Shown: positions 11,682-23,897 of the stretch, in pieces
Layout: the number at the start of each line of letters is the position of its first letter
How positions within the stretch are numbered: position 1 is the first letter of the stretch
Made by a program: the position numbers and the translations under genes
From: Collybia mongolica
Lineage: Eukaryota; Basidiomycota; Agaricomycetes; Agaricales; Clitocybaceae
Length of the DNA stretch: 64,000 bases
Assembly (NCBI GenBank): GCA_013420905.1
Contig: JAAXNY010000010.1
Location: 868,001-932,000, forward strand
Direction of reading: 5' to 3'
Notes under the pieces: generated by a model
The model's database searches: none
Seen by the model: only the letters and a program-made list of their open reading frames with translations
Told to the model about the DNA's origin: nothing

Positions 11682-14618
11682 TCACAAAGAGAGCGAGGCA
11701 AGTGTGGCAATGGCGATAATCCAGTGTAAGGATACTAGTCCTTTTCTGAGCCCATCACTTGACAGTGGAGTTTCTAGCAGGTTGGGGCATTGGGGAGGCA
11801 CAAGAACATTGCCGTAATTACTTGCAATCCACAGAGCCACTCCGTTTGTCCAGCCAAATCCCGCCTGGCATAGCCTCGTGAATATTTAATGGCCAAAGTT
11901 CACATGTCACTCACCTGCACAGTGTATTCACCTCCGCGACCAGCAGAATCGATGTCAATGTTTGAGAATTTTTCAAACATCTGCGAGACTAGTTATTTTT
12001 AGAACACTTAGGTTATCAATTATGCCTTACATTTCCGTCGGTGTTTCCAATAGTTTTCGTGACATTCAACTCCGCGTCTGACAGTCTAGGTACGATCCCC
12101 GGAATCGAGCCCCCCGTCGCAAGCCTTTCTCGAAAATATCAGCGTCTTATCGTAGTTTATGACATACAACCCACCAACTACAAAAGGCGTTTGCGATATA
12201 GCGGTTCGCTAGTTCGCGCTGCAGAGTATGTGACCAACCTTCACCTACAGTCGCCTCACCACCATAAGAGACAGTTCCGTTTAATCTATTAATGTCAGCA
12301 TCTGGACCGGACGAGGTTGCATTCCGCGGGCCAAGGTCGCTGGCACGAATTGGCTGCCCGGGAAGCCCTGATTCGTCAATGCCTAGCTGTCCAGGAGGAA
12401 TAAGGCTGTATGACGATTGGCCTGGGCCTGGCAAAGGGAGTGGGCTATCGGAAACGTTTGCAGGCAATGCGCGGAGTGCTTGAAGAGCGATGTACTGATG
12501 TGGTGGCCAAGCATTTGGACTATCCCTGTGAATCCTGAGTAAGACAAAGTATTCATGAACTTGGGATTAAAAAAAACCAACCATTGGAAACCCGAGTCAA
12601 TGAATGTTGCGGGAAAGGAACCATTGTACCGGTTCAATACCATATTCAAGGAAGAAAAGAAACCGAATGCTTTCTCTGGTCCACTCAAAATCTCGTCTGG
12701 AATGATGCCACTCCACAAGGGGTAGAACGATGCCGCAGTGAAGATCGTATTCCTTGCATTTTCAGCGAGATTAAAGTCGTAAAATGCTAGCTGTACCCGT
12801 CTCAGTTAGAATTGTTATAGATGATACGTTTGTAGTATTTACCTTTTTTGGGTCCCAAAAGAGGTCAATGATACCTTTTCGCAACCTCTGTCCAGCCATT
12901 AGGTGTTGGTCAGCTGCGGTCCGATTCGAACCGTAAAGGCTGGCCATAAGGACATGGTTTCTGTCTATTGATGGTATCATTCGGGTGTTCTTGTGCGATT
13001 ATTTCTCTCCTGACACGCACAGATAATGCTATTCAGGTCAACAGGAATTGTATTCCTGACGTCCAAGCTTCTCAGGCCATCCTTACCCCCCTTTGACAAC
13101 CACCGGACAGAGTAGTCCCATCCTGAAAAACAGACATTAGACCCGACAGTTCTTCCCACCTGCACAACCGTACCGCTTTCCGCCCCGCTGGCAAGTTCTG
13201 CATATAGATTGGCCTTTTGACTTTCATCCAAAGGAACCTCAATGTCAGGCCCAGCGGCTAACATATAGTCTGGGATGGGTGATTAACAGATCGGCAGGGT
13301 ATTCAAGGTGATGACATGCCAGTACGATACGATTCTGGCCGCGGAGCACTGTTGGTAACGGCATGCCGGTGAACTTTATAAGATTCGCCTGTAAAGGGAC
13401 TTGTCACATTTATTGAGCGCGAGTTATCCCACCATGCTAGCTCTTTCTAATGTTGATTTCAGTTTCGGAAAAGGGTTCAGTAGTAATATCAACACCAACC
13501 TCCGCAAGAGGCAAGGCTCTTTCAAGAATCTTCGTATCTCCGCTTGTAATAACGTATCGAGAAAGCATCTGGAGACAAGGCTCCCGTCAACATTGCTTGG
13601 ACAGGATCAACACTGTACGGACCTGAATAAACAGGGGAGGCTGTGATCTGTTTAGGTCTAGGAAAGACATTCAAATAAGAGTTGAGAAGGACAGAATGGA
13701 ACCTACAATAAATTCGTCCTCCATTGGGAATATAACCATACCGTTCCAGTTGGTCCATGAAATTTTGCAGAGTAGCATTGACGACTTCGAAAAGTTCTGA
13801 CTCGATCAAGCCTTCGACGATCCAAAAACTATCCCAATAGTACTGTTCGCGGAATCGACCACCTGGATAAGAGAGACTTAGACATCAATATGGACTGCTG
13901 TATAATTAATGTTACCAGGAACTACGAAAGTGTGATTGAGGGGAATCAAAGAGCTTTCGCATGAGCCACCCGGACCTTGTGCACAGACAGCTGTTAAGTT
14001 GGTTCCTCGGATAAGCTGGGTCCAGTAACCGTGCACGGTATGTATCCAAGCCTTCATGATGCCGTTGGTGACATTGGATAAGAATGCTGGAGCTTGATTG
14101 AAGTTGGATAGCGTAAGTTTCTCGAGCTCAAGGCCTTCTCCTTGGAAGTCGGAGTTTACGAATGTCGCGATTTGACCTATAGTAGTATCATTGACGATGT
14201 TATTGAAGTCTTCAAGTACTTGTTGAGACCGCTTAATAGTTGGCTTGGGTTCCAAATTAGGTGGAGACAGGTAAGCCGAACAAAGTTCCCCACTTTATCT
14301 ACGAACACTTTGTCGTCATCGTATAGATGTGCCAGATTGATTGCTTGGAGTAACTTTTGTACAGTTCGTTCGTCAAGGTAGAATTAAAGTGTACACAACG
14401 GTTTGACTGACTGGGCCCGCACAAAATATGTCGGAAGGACACCAGCTCTGTTTCAATGGGGGCAAGGGTGCTTGAGAGGCAGAAGTACCATCCAGATGGG
14501 TAGTTGGGCGTGGAGTCACTATCTGACTGGCTCCAAAATCCGAGCTCAATGATGCTTCCTGGGCAAGTCCCACTGGCAGTTGTAGAACGATAGCTGACAA
14601 GGCGAGTCGTGCCAACAT
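11682..14618 (-). CDS. secreted acid trehalase, GH37
   Basis: It hydrolyses trehalose to two glucose molecules outside the cell or in the vacuole. The protein starts with a signal peptide (MLARLALSAIVLQLPVGLA), then WCPSDIFCAGP. After a 58-nt intron (14354-14411) it continues LLQAINLAHLYDDDKVF. Family signatures appear in order: GGRFREQYYWDSFW (signature 1), NGGR, ESGWDYSVRW with the conserved catalytic Asp, PxWSGIIPDEIL, FQWDSPNAWPP (signature 2), GGGEYTVQAGFGWTNGV. The WDYS and QWD motifs become intact only when introns 13123-13173 (51 nt) and 12526-12581 (56 nt) are removed, which confirms both. Many N-x-S/T sites fit secretion. The last residues after LLETPLSSD form a hydrophobic tail (LVSLHWIIAIATLASLSL), as expected for a GPI signal or membrane anchor. 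The start was chosen by the signal peptide; an open frame continues upstream but looks non-coding. Confidence 0.96.
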
Positions 14619-16589
14619 GTTGGCAATTCAAGGTGGCAGAGTCTTCGAAGCCTCTGCGCTTATTAATGGGGTACTCGGAGTAGTGGCAATTGAACTCACA
14701 TCGCCAAAACGTTGTGCGCAAAGCATAGCCATATTCAAATAGCCGCTTGTTCAAGTTGACATCAAGGCCTCCATAGAAAAAACCGGACCGGACTCCGGAG
14801 TTGTTCATGCTCGTATACGCGACCAAATGCTCTTCTTCCTGCCACTTCCATCTCTCCAATTCCCATTGCTCGCCTCGTATCACTCAAATATAAGCAGAAG
14901 CTTGCCAGAAGTTTGGTCTACTTCTTCCGTCGCTTTCAAACTTCCTTTTCTAACAAGAGTTTTAATTTCACCATAAGCAACACCTACCTTCGTCGATATC
15001 AATATCTAAAGCCTTCGGAACAATCCACATACAGGGAGTCTCTGTAAAGGAATTTGATACGTCAATGTGATGCTAGGAATGTGTCAATCCCTTTTGTATT
15101 TAGCTCCCATGTGCGCGTCCTCCTGCATCGCCTTGTGAACAGCTTTTCGGGATCTCTTGACATGGATCTATTGTTGAGCCCATGACTTCATATGATTCGA
15201 AGAACACCCCTGCGTTGAAAGCATACAGCTCCCCCCTTATTCCAAGCCCCGTTTCTCGGATTATCCAAATAGGCCCACCTCTGTGCGATAAAGGACCTAT
15301 GCAAGCACGGTGTTGTGATCCATCTAACTTGCTTGAATGCGAACGCCCAAGTAATTTGAACCGCATTTCCACTGTTCCAGCCTCACATTGGAGACGGGCA
15401 GTATACTCGCTCCATCCGCGGATCTCAGGAGCGCGTTTCGCTGTCCACGCTCTCCCGGTCAGGTCGAAGTGATGTCCAAGCCAATTACCGTAAGTACATC
15501 TACACGAGGAGTCATTGGGCGCCTTTTATGACATATCTGTTGTGTACAGCATCCCCTATCAAGGATATTCCGAGAGCGGTCTATTGGAAGTACTCAACAG
15601 GTCTCGGTCAGGTGTCGGAATGTTCTTCATGCCCGCTCTCGATGAGACATAATCCTCGCGAATGTCGGAGAAGGTGACACGGACCCAAGGATCCCTGTGA
15701 ATCCCGGCGTCTCAAGGATAGTATAGAAAGCCTGGATAGTACCGTATACCACCGGGGATCCTTCCCATCACGATCATATAAACGACCTACCCTACTTCTA
15801 TGGGAGACGATGCTACAACCCCGGGACAATGCTACCACCTCGAACACCCTTTTTGCCCGTAAAAATAACCACCCTACTATCACCGAAATAACGCTCAACT
15901 TTTTCCAACAGTGATCATTTTCTTTCTCAGTGCTATCGTTGTTCTGGCTTCGTGTCTAACATGCAGTTACTTCAGACGGACTAGTAGACTTGCACATTCC
16001 TTGGAATCTCAGCAGACGTGGGACATACCCACACAAGGAGCTAAGGATGGATACGTCGAATATATGGCGTATGGCCCGATCCTCACATTCGGCAAGAACC
16101 CAATACCTTCTCTCCCTAATACGAGCAGCGCAGAGAAAGGGGAATATCCCAGCCAATCCGTTAACGCTCATGATCATGGTGTGTACTGCCCTTTTAATGG
16201 ACCCCCCGATTAATAACTAGCCCGTCCTCCAGCCATACCGATAATGCAACCTCCGCCGGCCCATTTGCCAACTTTCTTGTTATACAGACCAATATCTTGA
16301 CCTACTTTCTCCCCGAGACTTGAAGAATGACTGGGTCATCATATCGCAATAGTTAATACTGCTGGAGCCGTATTTATAATGCATGTTCAGATCATGCAAT
16401 AGTGGGAACTTCAGGTGTTCTAGATCCATTGACTGCAACCTTTCTCGCCCCCTCGCCCTTCCTCGATCCAACGGTCTACTATTTATGGGATTGATTCGAC
16501 CTCTAGCAAATGGCTCTTAGCTCGACTGTATATCACCATTGTAATTGCAATGGAATATCATTTATGTAAATTAAATATTTAGCGGTATC
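14619..16589. other. stretch with unassigned open frames
   Basis: A minus-strand frame is open from about 15520 to 15100 and reads GHHFDLTGRAW, RGWSEYTARLQCEAG and GIRGELYAFNAG, ending RAHGS. It has no ATG at its head and no known motif. A plus-strand frame at 15911-16213 begins with a membrane-span-like run (IIFFLSAIVVLASCLTCSYF). It is preceded by a possible splice acceptor (CCAACAG), as in the last exon of a single-span protein. Neither could be built into a gene. Confidence 0.3.
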
Positions 16590-18251
16590 TCAGTGATGAG
16601 ATAACACCTCGACGGGGATGGACATATAATCCGGAGACCCTTTCATTACATTCGGGCGAGCCTTAGTCCGCAACCCCGCCTGCTTCATCCCTCGTAAAAT
16701 TTTATCCGCATCAGCCTTGACATCTGTGCTGCTGAGCCGGTACCGCTTTGGTGTCATACCCGTCCCAAACGTTTTTGTCAGGTGATTTGCACACAGCAGC
16801 GCGATCGTAATATTCAAGAGGTGGAGTGGCACAAGGGCGAATGCAGTCGACCAGATTATGTCCAAATTTTCGCTTTCAAAGTGGTACAGTTTGCTCTTAC
16901 AGCCAGGTAAGGGTGTGCGCGAGTAGCACCGCTTACTTGGGGTAGCTTCGTGGAGAGCATTGTAGTATCCACAACACTGCAAGGAATCCTGGATCAAAAG
17001 CCTTCCAAGTGAGGTGTAGTATTGGCTCCAGGACAGATTCAATTTATGGTCAAGAGAGAACGCCGCCCGCTTATAGCTGATGTACCCGACTGCCAGGAGA
17101 GAGGCCAGGGCGGGCCAGAGCAGAATAGCATATGCCGCAAGTATAGGCCTTGAATTCAAGAACACTCCTGAGATCCCTACGAGGGCTGTAAAAATTAAAG
17201 TTGAGGCGGCCAGTGTGATTAAGATGAGGATATCGTTATCAGCGACATAGAATACGTCTGCGTGTTCCCAGGCTTCATGATCTGCGTCAGGAATGGGTCG
17301 CTTCAATAGATTTCATCACTCACTCCTGAACCATGTCATAATTGCGCAAGCCAGGCCTGCAGCGCCGTAAGAAAACACGGTCAACACAGAAAAGAACAAG
17401 GACCATTTAAACAAATTCCACCGATGGACGGTGATTACCCCGGGTCCCTGTCCATCTTCCAAGATGATGGACAGTGATTGGCCTTGATACGAAGTCATAG
17501 ACTTGTGCACATTATCATTGCCACTCTTTGAGTACCGCAAGGATTGCGGTCTCGGCCACTTGTGAGTAAACTTAGTGGTTGTTCCAATCGCAGGGATGAT
17601 GGCATCATGACCTGAATCAACCGTGACAAAATCACTAGCTCCTGTACTCCATATCGACTCGTTGGACTCAGTACGAACGCTTTGCGGACGGCTGGGAGCA
17701 GGCGTAGATGAAAACAGCACCGTTGGGCGGAGGTGAAAAGAGACAAAGCTCAGTCCTCGAGGAAGGTACGAGCGAGACGCCGTCGGCCCAGACTTCACTC
17801 GTGTTTCGATCGGCTCATCCAAGATGTACCCAAAGTCGGGGGTCGGTAAGCGGGAGATCTGAGATATGCGTGTGTCGGTAGTCTGAACAGAGCTGTCGGA
17901 CTCAAAGCGAAGAGGAGGTTTAGGTCGAGGCGTAAGGAGGGCTTGGCTCAGCAGAGATTCTTGTTCTTCTTTCAGTTCATTCTGGTGGATCAGATGTTCT
18001 TCCGCAACTGCGGCGAACGGCAAAATGCATGATGGCTGGGAGGGAAACGGCCGTTCAACCAGGAGGACCGTGTGCTGGATGGGCCTGAGCTCTTCTTGTC
18101 TCGAGTCATTCCTGGGTGTGTGGCCGTCTCCGCTCGAATGGTTTCCCGATCGTCGTCGTAAATTGGAGGTATGGTCTATGACAGAAAAAGAGGGGATGCG
18201 TCGTTCCATGATATAAGGGGTAGAGAAGGGCCTCGAGCCACTGTCAACCAC
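16590..18251 (-). CDS. tetraspanin-like four-span membrane protein
   Basis: Two frames join through a 42-nt intron (GTGAGT...CGCAG, about 17275-17316), giving TWFRNHEAWEHADVFY across the junction. About 220 residues of Ser/Arg/Pro-rich cytoplasmic sequence precede the first span (KWSLFFSVLTVFSYGAAGLA). Span 2 is ILILITLAASTLIFTALVGI, span 3 ILAAYAILLWPALASLLAVG. A large outer loop then has the tetraspanin CCG motif (DSLQCCGYYNAL) and two further cysteines (KRCYS, LPGCKS). Span 4 is FALVPLHLLNITIALLCA. Span order, CCG and loop cysteines match fungal tetraspanins, which organise membrane microdomains; the long N-terminal tail is unusual for the family in animals. The start at 18251 is the first ATG of the frame. 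Confidence 0.8.
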
Positions 18252-18575
18252 TAGTAGTCAGTACCATTTTGGAATTCTGTTTCTAACCGCCGGGCTGGCG
18301 ATGAGGTAATGGCCGACAACAGTAAAATTCCGTAATGTCTATATGATATGGCAATGAAACTAATACAAGTGTTCTGTGGGGAGAATATATATAGGAAACG
18401 ACTCCGTGGCCAGGGGCTAAAAGATGCGACAAAATTAAAAAGTTCGTTAATGTGCAAAAGAGTGAGATGCATAGGGGAAGTAATGCGAGGAGTTAGACGA
18501 AAAGAGCGAAGTCCATCAGAAGTGGGACGAGACAAAATAAAAAGGATACGATATACTCAGAGCAAGCATCAACAT

Positions 18576-19945
18576 TTAACCATGAGTTACCGACAGCTCT
18601 ATAGGGCACGCTGCCTCTGATATTTGAGTTGACGCGTGATGTTCCGACGGGAGTCCCGCGATACCCATGTCAAGGACAAGTCGAATCTTCATAGCTAAAG
18701 TAATATTAGATAGATGAAGATAAACGAAGGCAATAATAAATACGTTGACGATTTCCGTTGGGGAAAAAACTTTTGTTTTTGCAGGCGTCGTACATATTTT
18801 TATCTGGGTCGACGAAATCAACGGTGAATCAGTAGTTGCGAGTCAAACAATGCGACGATAGCGTACACGTCACATCCGAATTATTTGAAGCGACGTATGT
18901 GAAATTCAAAGGCAACATGATATCAGGGAAAGACTTGGCTGGAAGAGTCTTAGATCCCAGGTCACCAGTTGCTATTTGTCTGAGCGTTTCGAGATCATAT
19001 ATTGTCGCACGGAGATAATTGAATTTCAGGGGCAAGTAATTGCTGCTAGTGTCAACCCTTAGGGAAGCAAAGGCAGGGAAGGAGAAGTTCGCGGGTGCGA
19101 CGTTGATGTAAGTTGGGACGGAAGAGTTCCACTCTCCCGTTGCCTTTGCGATGGGAGAAGCGTCGTTGAATGAAAAGGAAGGGACCCGTGGTATCGTAAA
19201 TCCGAGTACGAGTGCGATGCTGAAGCATTGTGAGCGAAAGGCAAAAAGCCGAATAGAAGTTCCACGTACGCGCCGCAAAGCCCAAACAAAGTGAATACAA
19301 GGACTCTTCTTGTAAAATAGGGCCCGCAAATTCCCCGCTCGCCTCTGTTCCAAGCTTTCCACTTCTCTCGTCGACTTTCGGCCTTTTTCTCCCGCCGCCC
19401 TGCTTTAGTCATGTCCCGCAATTCTGAACGTTTCCATTCGGCACCCATAGCAGGGACTGTCACCAACTCGACGGGTCCGAGATTACTTGCAGTTTCATCA
19501 CCCTTTGGCGTTGAGGGTGGAAGTTGTTGATACCTATTATACATCAGAGCCGAGTTTCGCTCATCCAAGAGTGGACATACCCTTGATCTGCATGTCCGAA
19601 AGCAGAGCTATATCGTGGGCCGGCGTTGTTGAAATCAGCATAGACATCCCATACACCATCTGCCCCATGATTTCCTGCTTCCAGTTCATCCCGACCCCCT
19701 TTCAATGGCTCCTCTCTCCCTACGTGGAAAAAAGACCCCCTGTTATATCCAGCGGTGCTTGAACGACCGCCATTGAGCATGTCAACACTTCCTCGGCCGC
19801 CTTGCTCTGGATTGTAAAATGACGAAGCATCGTCGCGAGGTCGGGTGGGGCCTTGACTTGTCGGAAAATCGGTGTTGAGGGCGTCTAATGAGCTCTTGCG
19901 CCCACCGTAGAAGGATGATACAGCAGACTTGCGATCATAGTCCAT
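18576..19945 (-). CDS. single-span membrane protein with LEA2-like outer domain
   Basis: The protein starts MDYDRKSAVSSFYGG at 19945. About 130 residues of Ser/Gly/Asp-rich cytoplasmic sequence include SSFYNPEQGG, NRGSFFHVGREEP and WDVYADFNNAGPRYSSAF. After an intron comes PVELVTVPAMGAEW, then a basic stretch (GRREKKAESRREKWKAW), then one membrane span that itself is interrupted by an intron (RRVLVFTLFGLCGA joined to SIALVLGFTIP). The outer part (VAPANFSFPAFASLRVDTSS, LPAKSFPDIMLPLNFTYVAS, RLVLDMGIAGL, STQISEAACPI) has the feel of LEA14/NDR1-type beta domains. I recall this architecture as a conserved but uncharacterised basidiomycete family. At least three introns are needed. Function unknown. 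Confidence 0.75.
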
Positions 19946-20235
19946 GAGGAAGAGAGCTGCCTGGTAAAAGAATGAAAGGAATAAGTCGTGCGGAAGGGAG
20001 ACGAAATTCACACGCCGGTCACAACTCACCTGCAATCATGCCGAGTTTCCACTTTTAGAAATCCGCCATCATCTTCACTCTCAATAACTCTATTTATCTC
20101 AGCTCACTCTAAAGCGCTCTGCACTAGTAATGTTTTATTTCAACGAAGTCCCCCATCTTACTCCCCTGGCACTTTCTTCCCATTCAATCACCAACCTCTA
20201 TAAAGTTTTACCCCATAGCTTTGGCTTCCTTAGTC

Positions 20236-21329
20236 CTGCTGCTAAATCTGGATAATACCATTCATATCGACGACCGTGACCCAAGGATACGATACAGTGA
20301 AGGCCCCAGCTGGGAGGGGGGTGGCGTTAAGGAGGAGTTTGGTTCATCGACACACGGTGCCAAAGGGGACACACGCGCGCGAGCCATCCCCACTTTCACT
20401 GGTGCATCAACCTATCGCCACGAGCCCTATTATTCAAATACTAAAACCTTATGTCAGGCACCTCTGTCGTCGTCTATGGAACAATTCCCCGAAATACACA
20501 GGGAATTTCCACATACGATATCGATAGGTTAACGTCCGCGACGTTTATGAATCCTATATCATCTGATAACATGTATCAACAAATTTTTTATCAATCGCCA
20601 CGATTAGAGAACAAACAGCACACACTGGCGATCATGCCGTCTACCGCTGGGTCTGGCACTTTTTGGCTGGATTATTTTGTGATCACTCAGACACCAGCTT
20701 GGGAGGCATCAAGCTCTGCGTCTCAAAACTCTCATGCCGTACCGAGCTTTATGAGCCCATCCGGATCGATAGTGGCTGGGACAATGCCAAAATCAAGTCA
20801 GTCTGTTTCGACAGAGCTGACATACAATAATACACCGTCGTCCACTATTAAACGCCCTACGGATGTAAAACCAACACATTCACTAGCTGCGTCAGCACGA
20901 CCATCGGCTACACCACACATAAAGCACGTTTCTTTAAAGGCCGTCATTCCAGGTTCCGTCGTAGGAGGAATTTTCGTCCTGCTTGTCATCGTATTCCTTA
21001 TCTGGCGAGTCTATAAACGCCGGAGTGATTTGCACTGTATGTCTCGATTTTTTTTTTTTTTACGTACTCGATACTCAATGTCTTTTTAGTGATACCCAGA
21101 GCGCTGATAATTCCTGTAGAGGCATCAAGGTACGTAAGCGCAACATAAAAACCACGTTACTATCCTAACTTTGAGCAGGATGCATAATGCTTCCATGCGC
21201 GACGCGCATCTTTTCCATAAGAGTCCCAGAATCGCTGCCACTAGCTCATCCCGTTCCTCCGAGCCGGATCACCATCCATTCCTAGGGGCTCCTCCAATGT
21301 ACTCCGGGCACACGCCACTACCGGTTTAG
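20236..21329 (+). CDS. single-span surface protein, galactose-binding-like ectodomain (copy 1, start codon missing)
   Basis: The ectodomain reads HIDDRDPRIRYSEGP, then IPTFTG joined by an intron to TSVVVYGTIP, then IFYQSPRLENKQHTL and GTFWLDYFVIT. A Ser/Thr-rich stalk follows, then a span (IPGSVVGGIFVLLVIVFLIW), a basic stop-transfer (RVYKRR), and after two more introns a tail with FHKSPRIAA and GAPPMYSG. The paralogue at 22748 begins with ATG exactly where this copy has CTG (about 20250), and no other in-frame ATG lies close upstream. Either the start is lost, a non-ATG codon is used, or a 5' exon exists. All downstream frames and splice sites are intact. I associate this architecture with a large Agaricomycete family of uncharacterised surface proteins. 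The left coordinate is approximate. Confidence 0.6.
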
Positions 21330-22747
21330 TTGCTCACTTCTCAGGGTATGCATTTTGCAATAGCATAACGCTTCAAATTTTAGTGGCTACCACTTCGTTC
21401 GAGTGGAAGAACATATAGTCACAACTTTTCTACGAATATACATTAGTCTCACTCACCAGCTAACAGGTGTCGGTGAAAAATGCGAAGTCTTATAAGGTAT
21501 ATCAAAGAATTCTTTTGACCTAAAATAGCCATTTCACAACTCGAAGTCAGTGACACGATTAGTATTTGGCTATATATTCCCAAACAAGTCGACGGCGGCC
21601 GACGATTCGTCTCTCATCTACTGGTCATTGTTGATCATTCCAACGTCTTTGATGGAAACCAAGCTTCATGTAACCATCCTCTGCTAGGATAACTCTCTGG
21701 TGCCCTGTGTGAAGACCATGGGTTTTGAGAATTGTATATAATTGTGATGATATAGGATATAGTGAGTCCATGATTGACGTTACAAGTGCAGGATCTCAAT
21801 CACCACCAAGCTCTTAAAACTATTAAAACTCATTCAAATCAAGGCCCTTGCTTGTTCGGGTATGTTTTTTCCGAATCCTGTGTCAAAAACTGTCCATATG
21901 CAATGCCTGATGACCATTCTGAAAACAGCTTTTCATCACATATCAAAAGAAGCTAATTATCAGCGCTTCTTATTCACCCATATCTTATTCACCCATATAG
22001 TTTAAAAAGAATCTGTTGTTGTCAACGATGCATTGGTGCATTAGGACCCGTCGCGCAACATAGTAATAACATCCTCGGTTTTTAAGGGATCCCTCAACAA
22101 CATAATCCGCAAAATCTACTCATTCTGGCGTGAAACGACGACCCTCATTTACGGGGGGGCTCTGGGCATCCTCCTCTCGATTTCATACCTTACCAGGCGC
22201 GAAGGGCGATGAAATTGAAAACCCCGCACCTTTATCATGGCGAAGCAGAACCTACTATAGCTCACCGATTTACGCTTCGAATTAGTGTTAAACTAGCCAA
22301 GGATTCTTCTCATCATGGGGATATAAGTCGATCTGTTCGGGCAAAAAGGAAACTTTCATCACCTATCTGCGGTGCCATCCTGCTGCTTTCTCGTCAAGAA
22401 TTACCTTGGAGACATGAGATGCAAGAAGACGTTTTTGTGCCTTGTAACGAGGATGGTGCCTCCTCATTGGTGCCCTGGTATATGGCCGTGTAACTTGCTC
22501 GTTGTGTTCTCAGTTGCTACTGATGCATCAGAATCAATTAGAACTCAAACTTCCAGCATGTTTCAGATTATCCCGATCCCGCATTGGGAATTTCTGGGGA
22601 GGGCTGCTTGATAGCGGTGGGATTCCGCTCCTTATCAGTGGGCTAACATAGTCTACCATAAAAACTCGACTGGCCCTTACTTGGCAGCATCACCGCCGTT
22701 CTCCCTTTCAATATCTGGGGTGGTCAAGCCTGAAATATCAGACTCGA
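21330..22747. other. intergenic stretch between the surface-protein paralogues
   Basis: No supported gene. Two overlapping plus-strand frames at 22209-22611 lack motifs and a splice chain. Confidence 0.4.
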
Positions 22748-23897
22748 ATGGAAGGTCCCATTTTAATAGATGATCGCGATCCAGCCGTTCATTATGATGA
22801 TCATTGGTATATTGCGGGTGTTGCTGAAGAATTCAATGCAACGACACATTCGGCCTCGGTGGAGGGAGCACAAGCAATCCTTACATTCACTGGTAAGCCA
22901 ATAACCATTATATTATCTCCTAGGCTGAAGGCAACCGTGGAAGGTACTTCCGTTGCTGTTTACGGAACGCTCCACGCACCAAGTACGCCCGGGATATCGA
23001 CGTATAGCATTGATGGCAAACCTGCCACAACGAAAAATGGGTCTACATCGAGCGTAATTCTATATCGACACCTTCTATACCAATCGCCGCCGTTAGACAA
23101 CGGAGAGCATACACTGACTATCACACCTACCACCTGGCAACCTGGTGGATTTTGGCTGGATTATTTTTCAGTCACACCGAATCATGTAACACCACAACCA
23201 GCATCTCATACTGCAGTCCCTCCTTCGAAATCCCTAGCGAAACATCCACCGAACAGCCGTAGCACGAACCAGGAACACTCAGTCGTTAAAACTACGTTGG
23301 TAAATGGGACGTCGTCAACGGTAACATCAGTCATCATCATCGAATCAGTATTCCCAACTTCAGTCTCTCTCTCTTCATACTCTGGAGTTAAAGCTAGTTC
23401 GAGCGTTTCGCACTCTTCGATAGGCATAACGCCACCGACACAGATACCCCCTCCCCCTCCTGCAACAGATACAAAGCCTACTTCTCGGGTCGCAATCATT
23501 ATTGGATCAGTCTTGGGTGGTATCGTGCTTATACTAATACTGATAGCTATATTCTTCGCCCTGCGAGCCTCTCGGCGCAGGAAATTTTCTCATCATGTTT
23601 CACCCATGGATACATTGGGGTAAGTCTGTTCAATACACTATGGCCACTCTCGTCCTCATTTCTTGAAGTGATGATACGGGGCCGCTTATCCGCGAGACAC
23701 TCTCCTTCCACAAGTCCCCTACCACAGGTCCGCAGTTGCACTCGGACCCCCCGCTAGCCCCGGCAACACGAGATGCTAGACCTTCTAGTCCAGAGCCTCC
23801 TACCACTGCTTCCATCGATGCGCCCCCCATGTACATCGAACGGATGTCACGAGAATCCCCTAGAACTCCAGCTGTTCCTAGACGAGTATCTATCTAA
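22748..23897 (+). CDS. single-span surface protein, galactose-binding-like ectodomain (copy 2)
   Basis: It starts MEGPILIDDRDPAVHYDD. The first intron (GTAAGCC...GTGGAAG, about 51 nt) joins LTFTG to TSVAVYGTLHA, restoring the family motif FTGTSVAVYG. Then come STYSIDGKPAT, LLYQSPPLDNGEHTLTI and GGFWLDYFSVT, a long Ser/Thr/Pro stalk, one span (VAIIIGSVLGGIVLILILIA), the basic stop-transfer RASRRRK, and a second intron. The last exon reads FHKSPTTGPQ and IDAPPMYIERM and ends RRVSI. It shares exon borders and the FHKSP and PPMY tail motifs with copy 1, so the two arose by tandem duplication. The role is unknown; an adhesive or carbohydrate-sensing surface protein is possible. No cleavable signal peptide is visible at this start. 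Confidence 0.78.

Noticed and set aside
12095..12125. GGAATCGAGCCCC box looking like a tRNA T-arm
   Set aside because: No acceptor or anticodon stem can be drawn around it and it lies in a coding exon of trehalase.
14299..14883. 194-residue minus-strand frame overlapping the trehalase 5' end
   Set aside because: Different frame from the conserved trehalase N-terminus and no signal peptide; the trehalase frame has the signal peptide and WCPSDIFCAGP.
15911..16213. Plus-strand frame starting with a membrane span, possible third member of the surface-protein family
   Set aside because: No FTGTSVxVYG or WLDY motifs upstream, so the ectodomain of that family is absent; left as unassigned.
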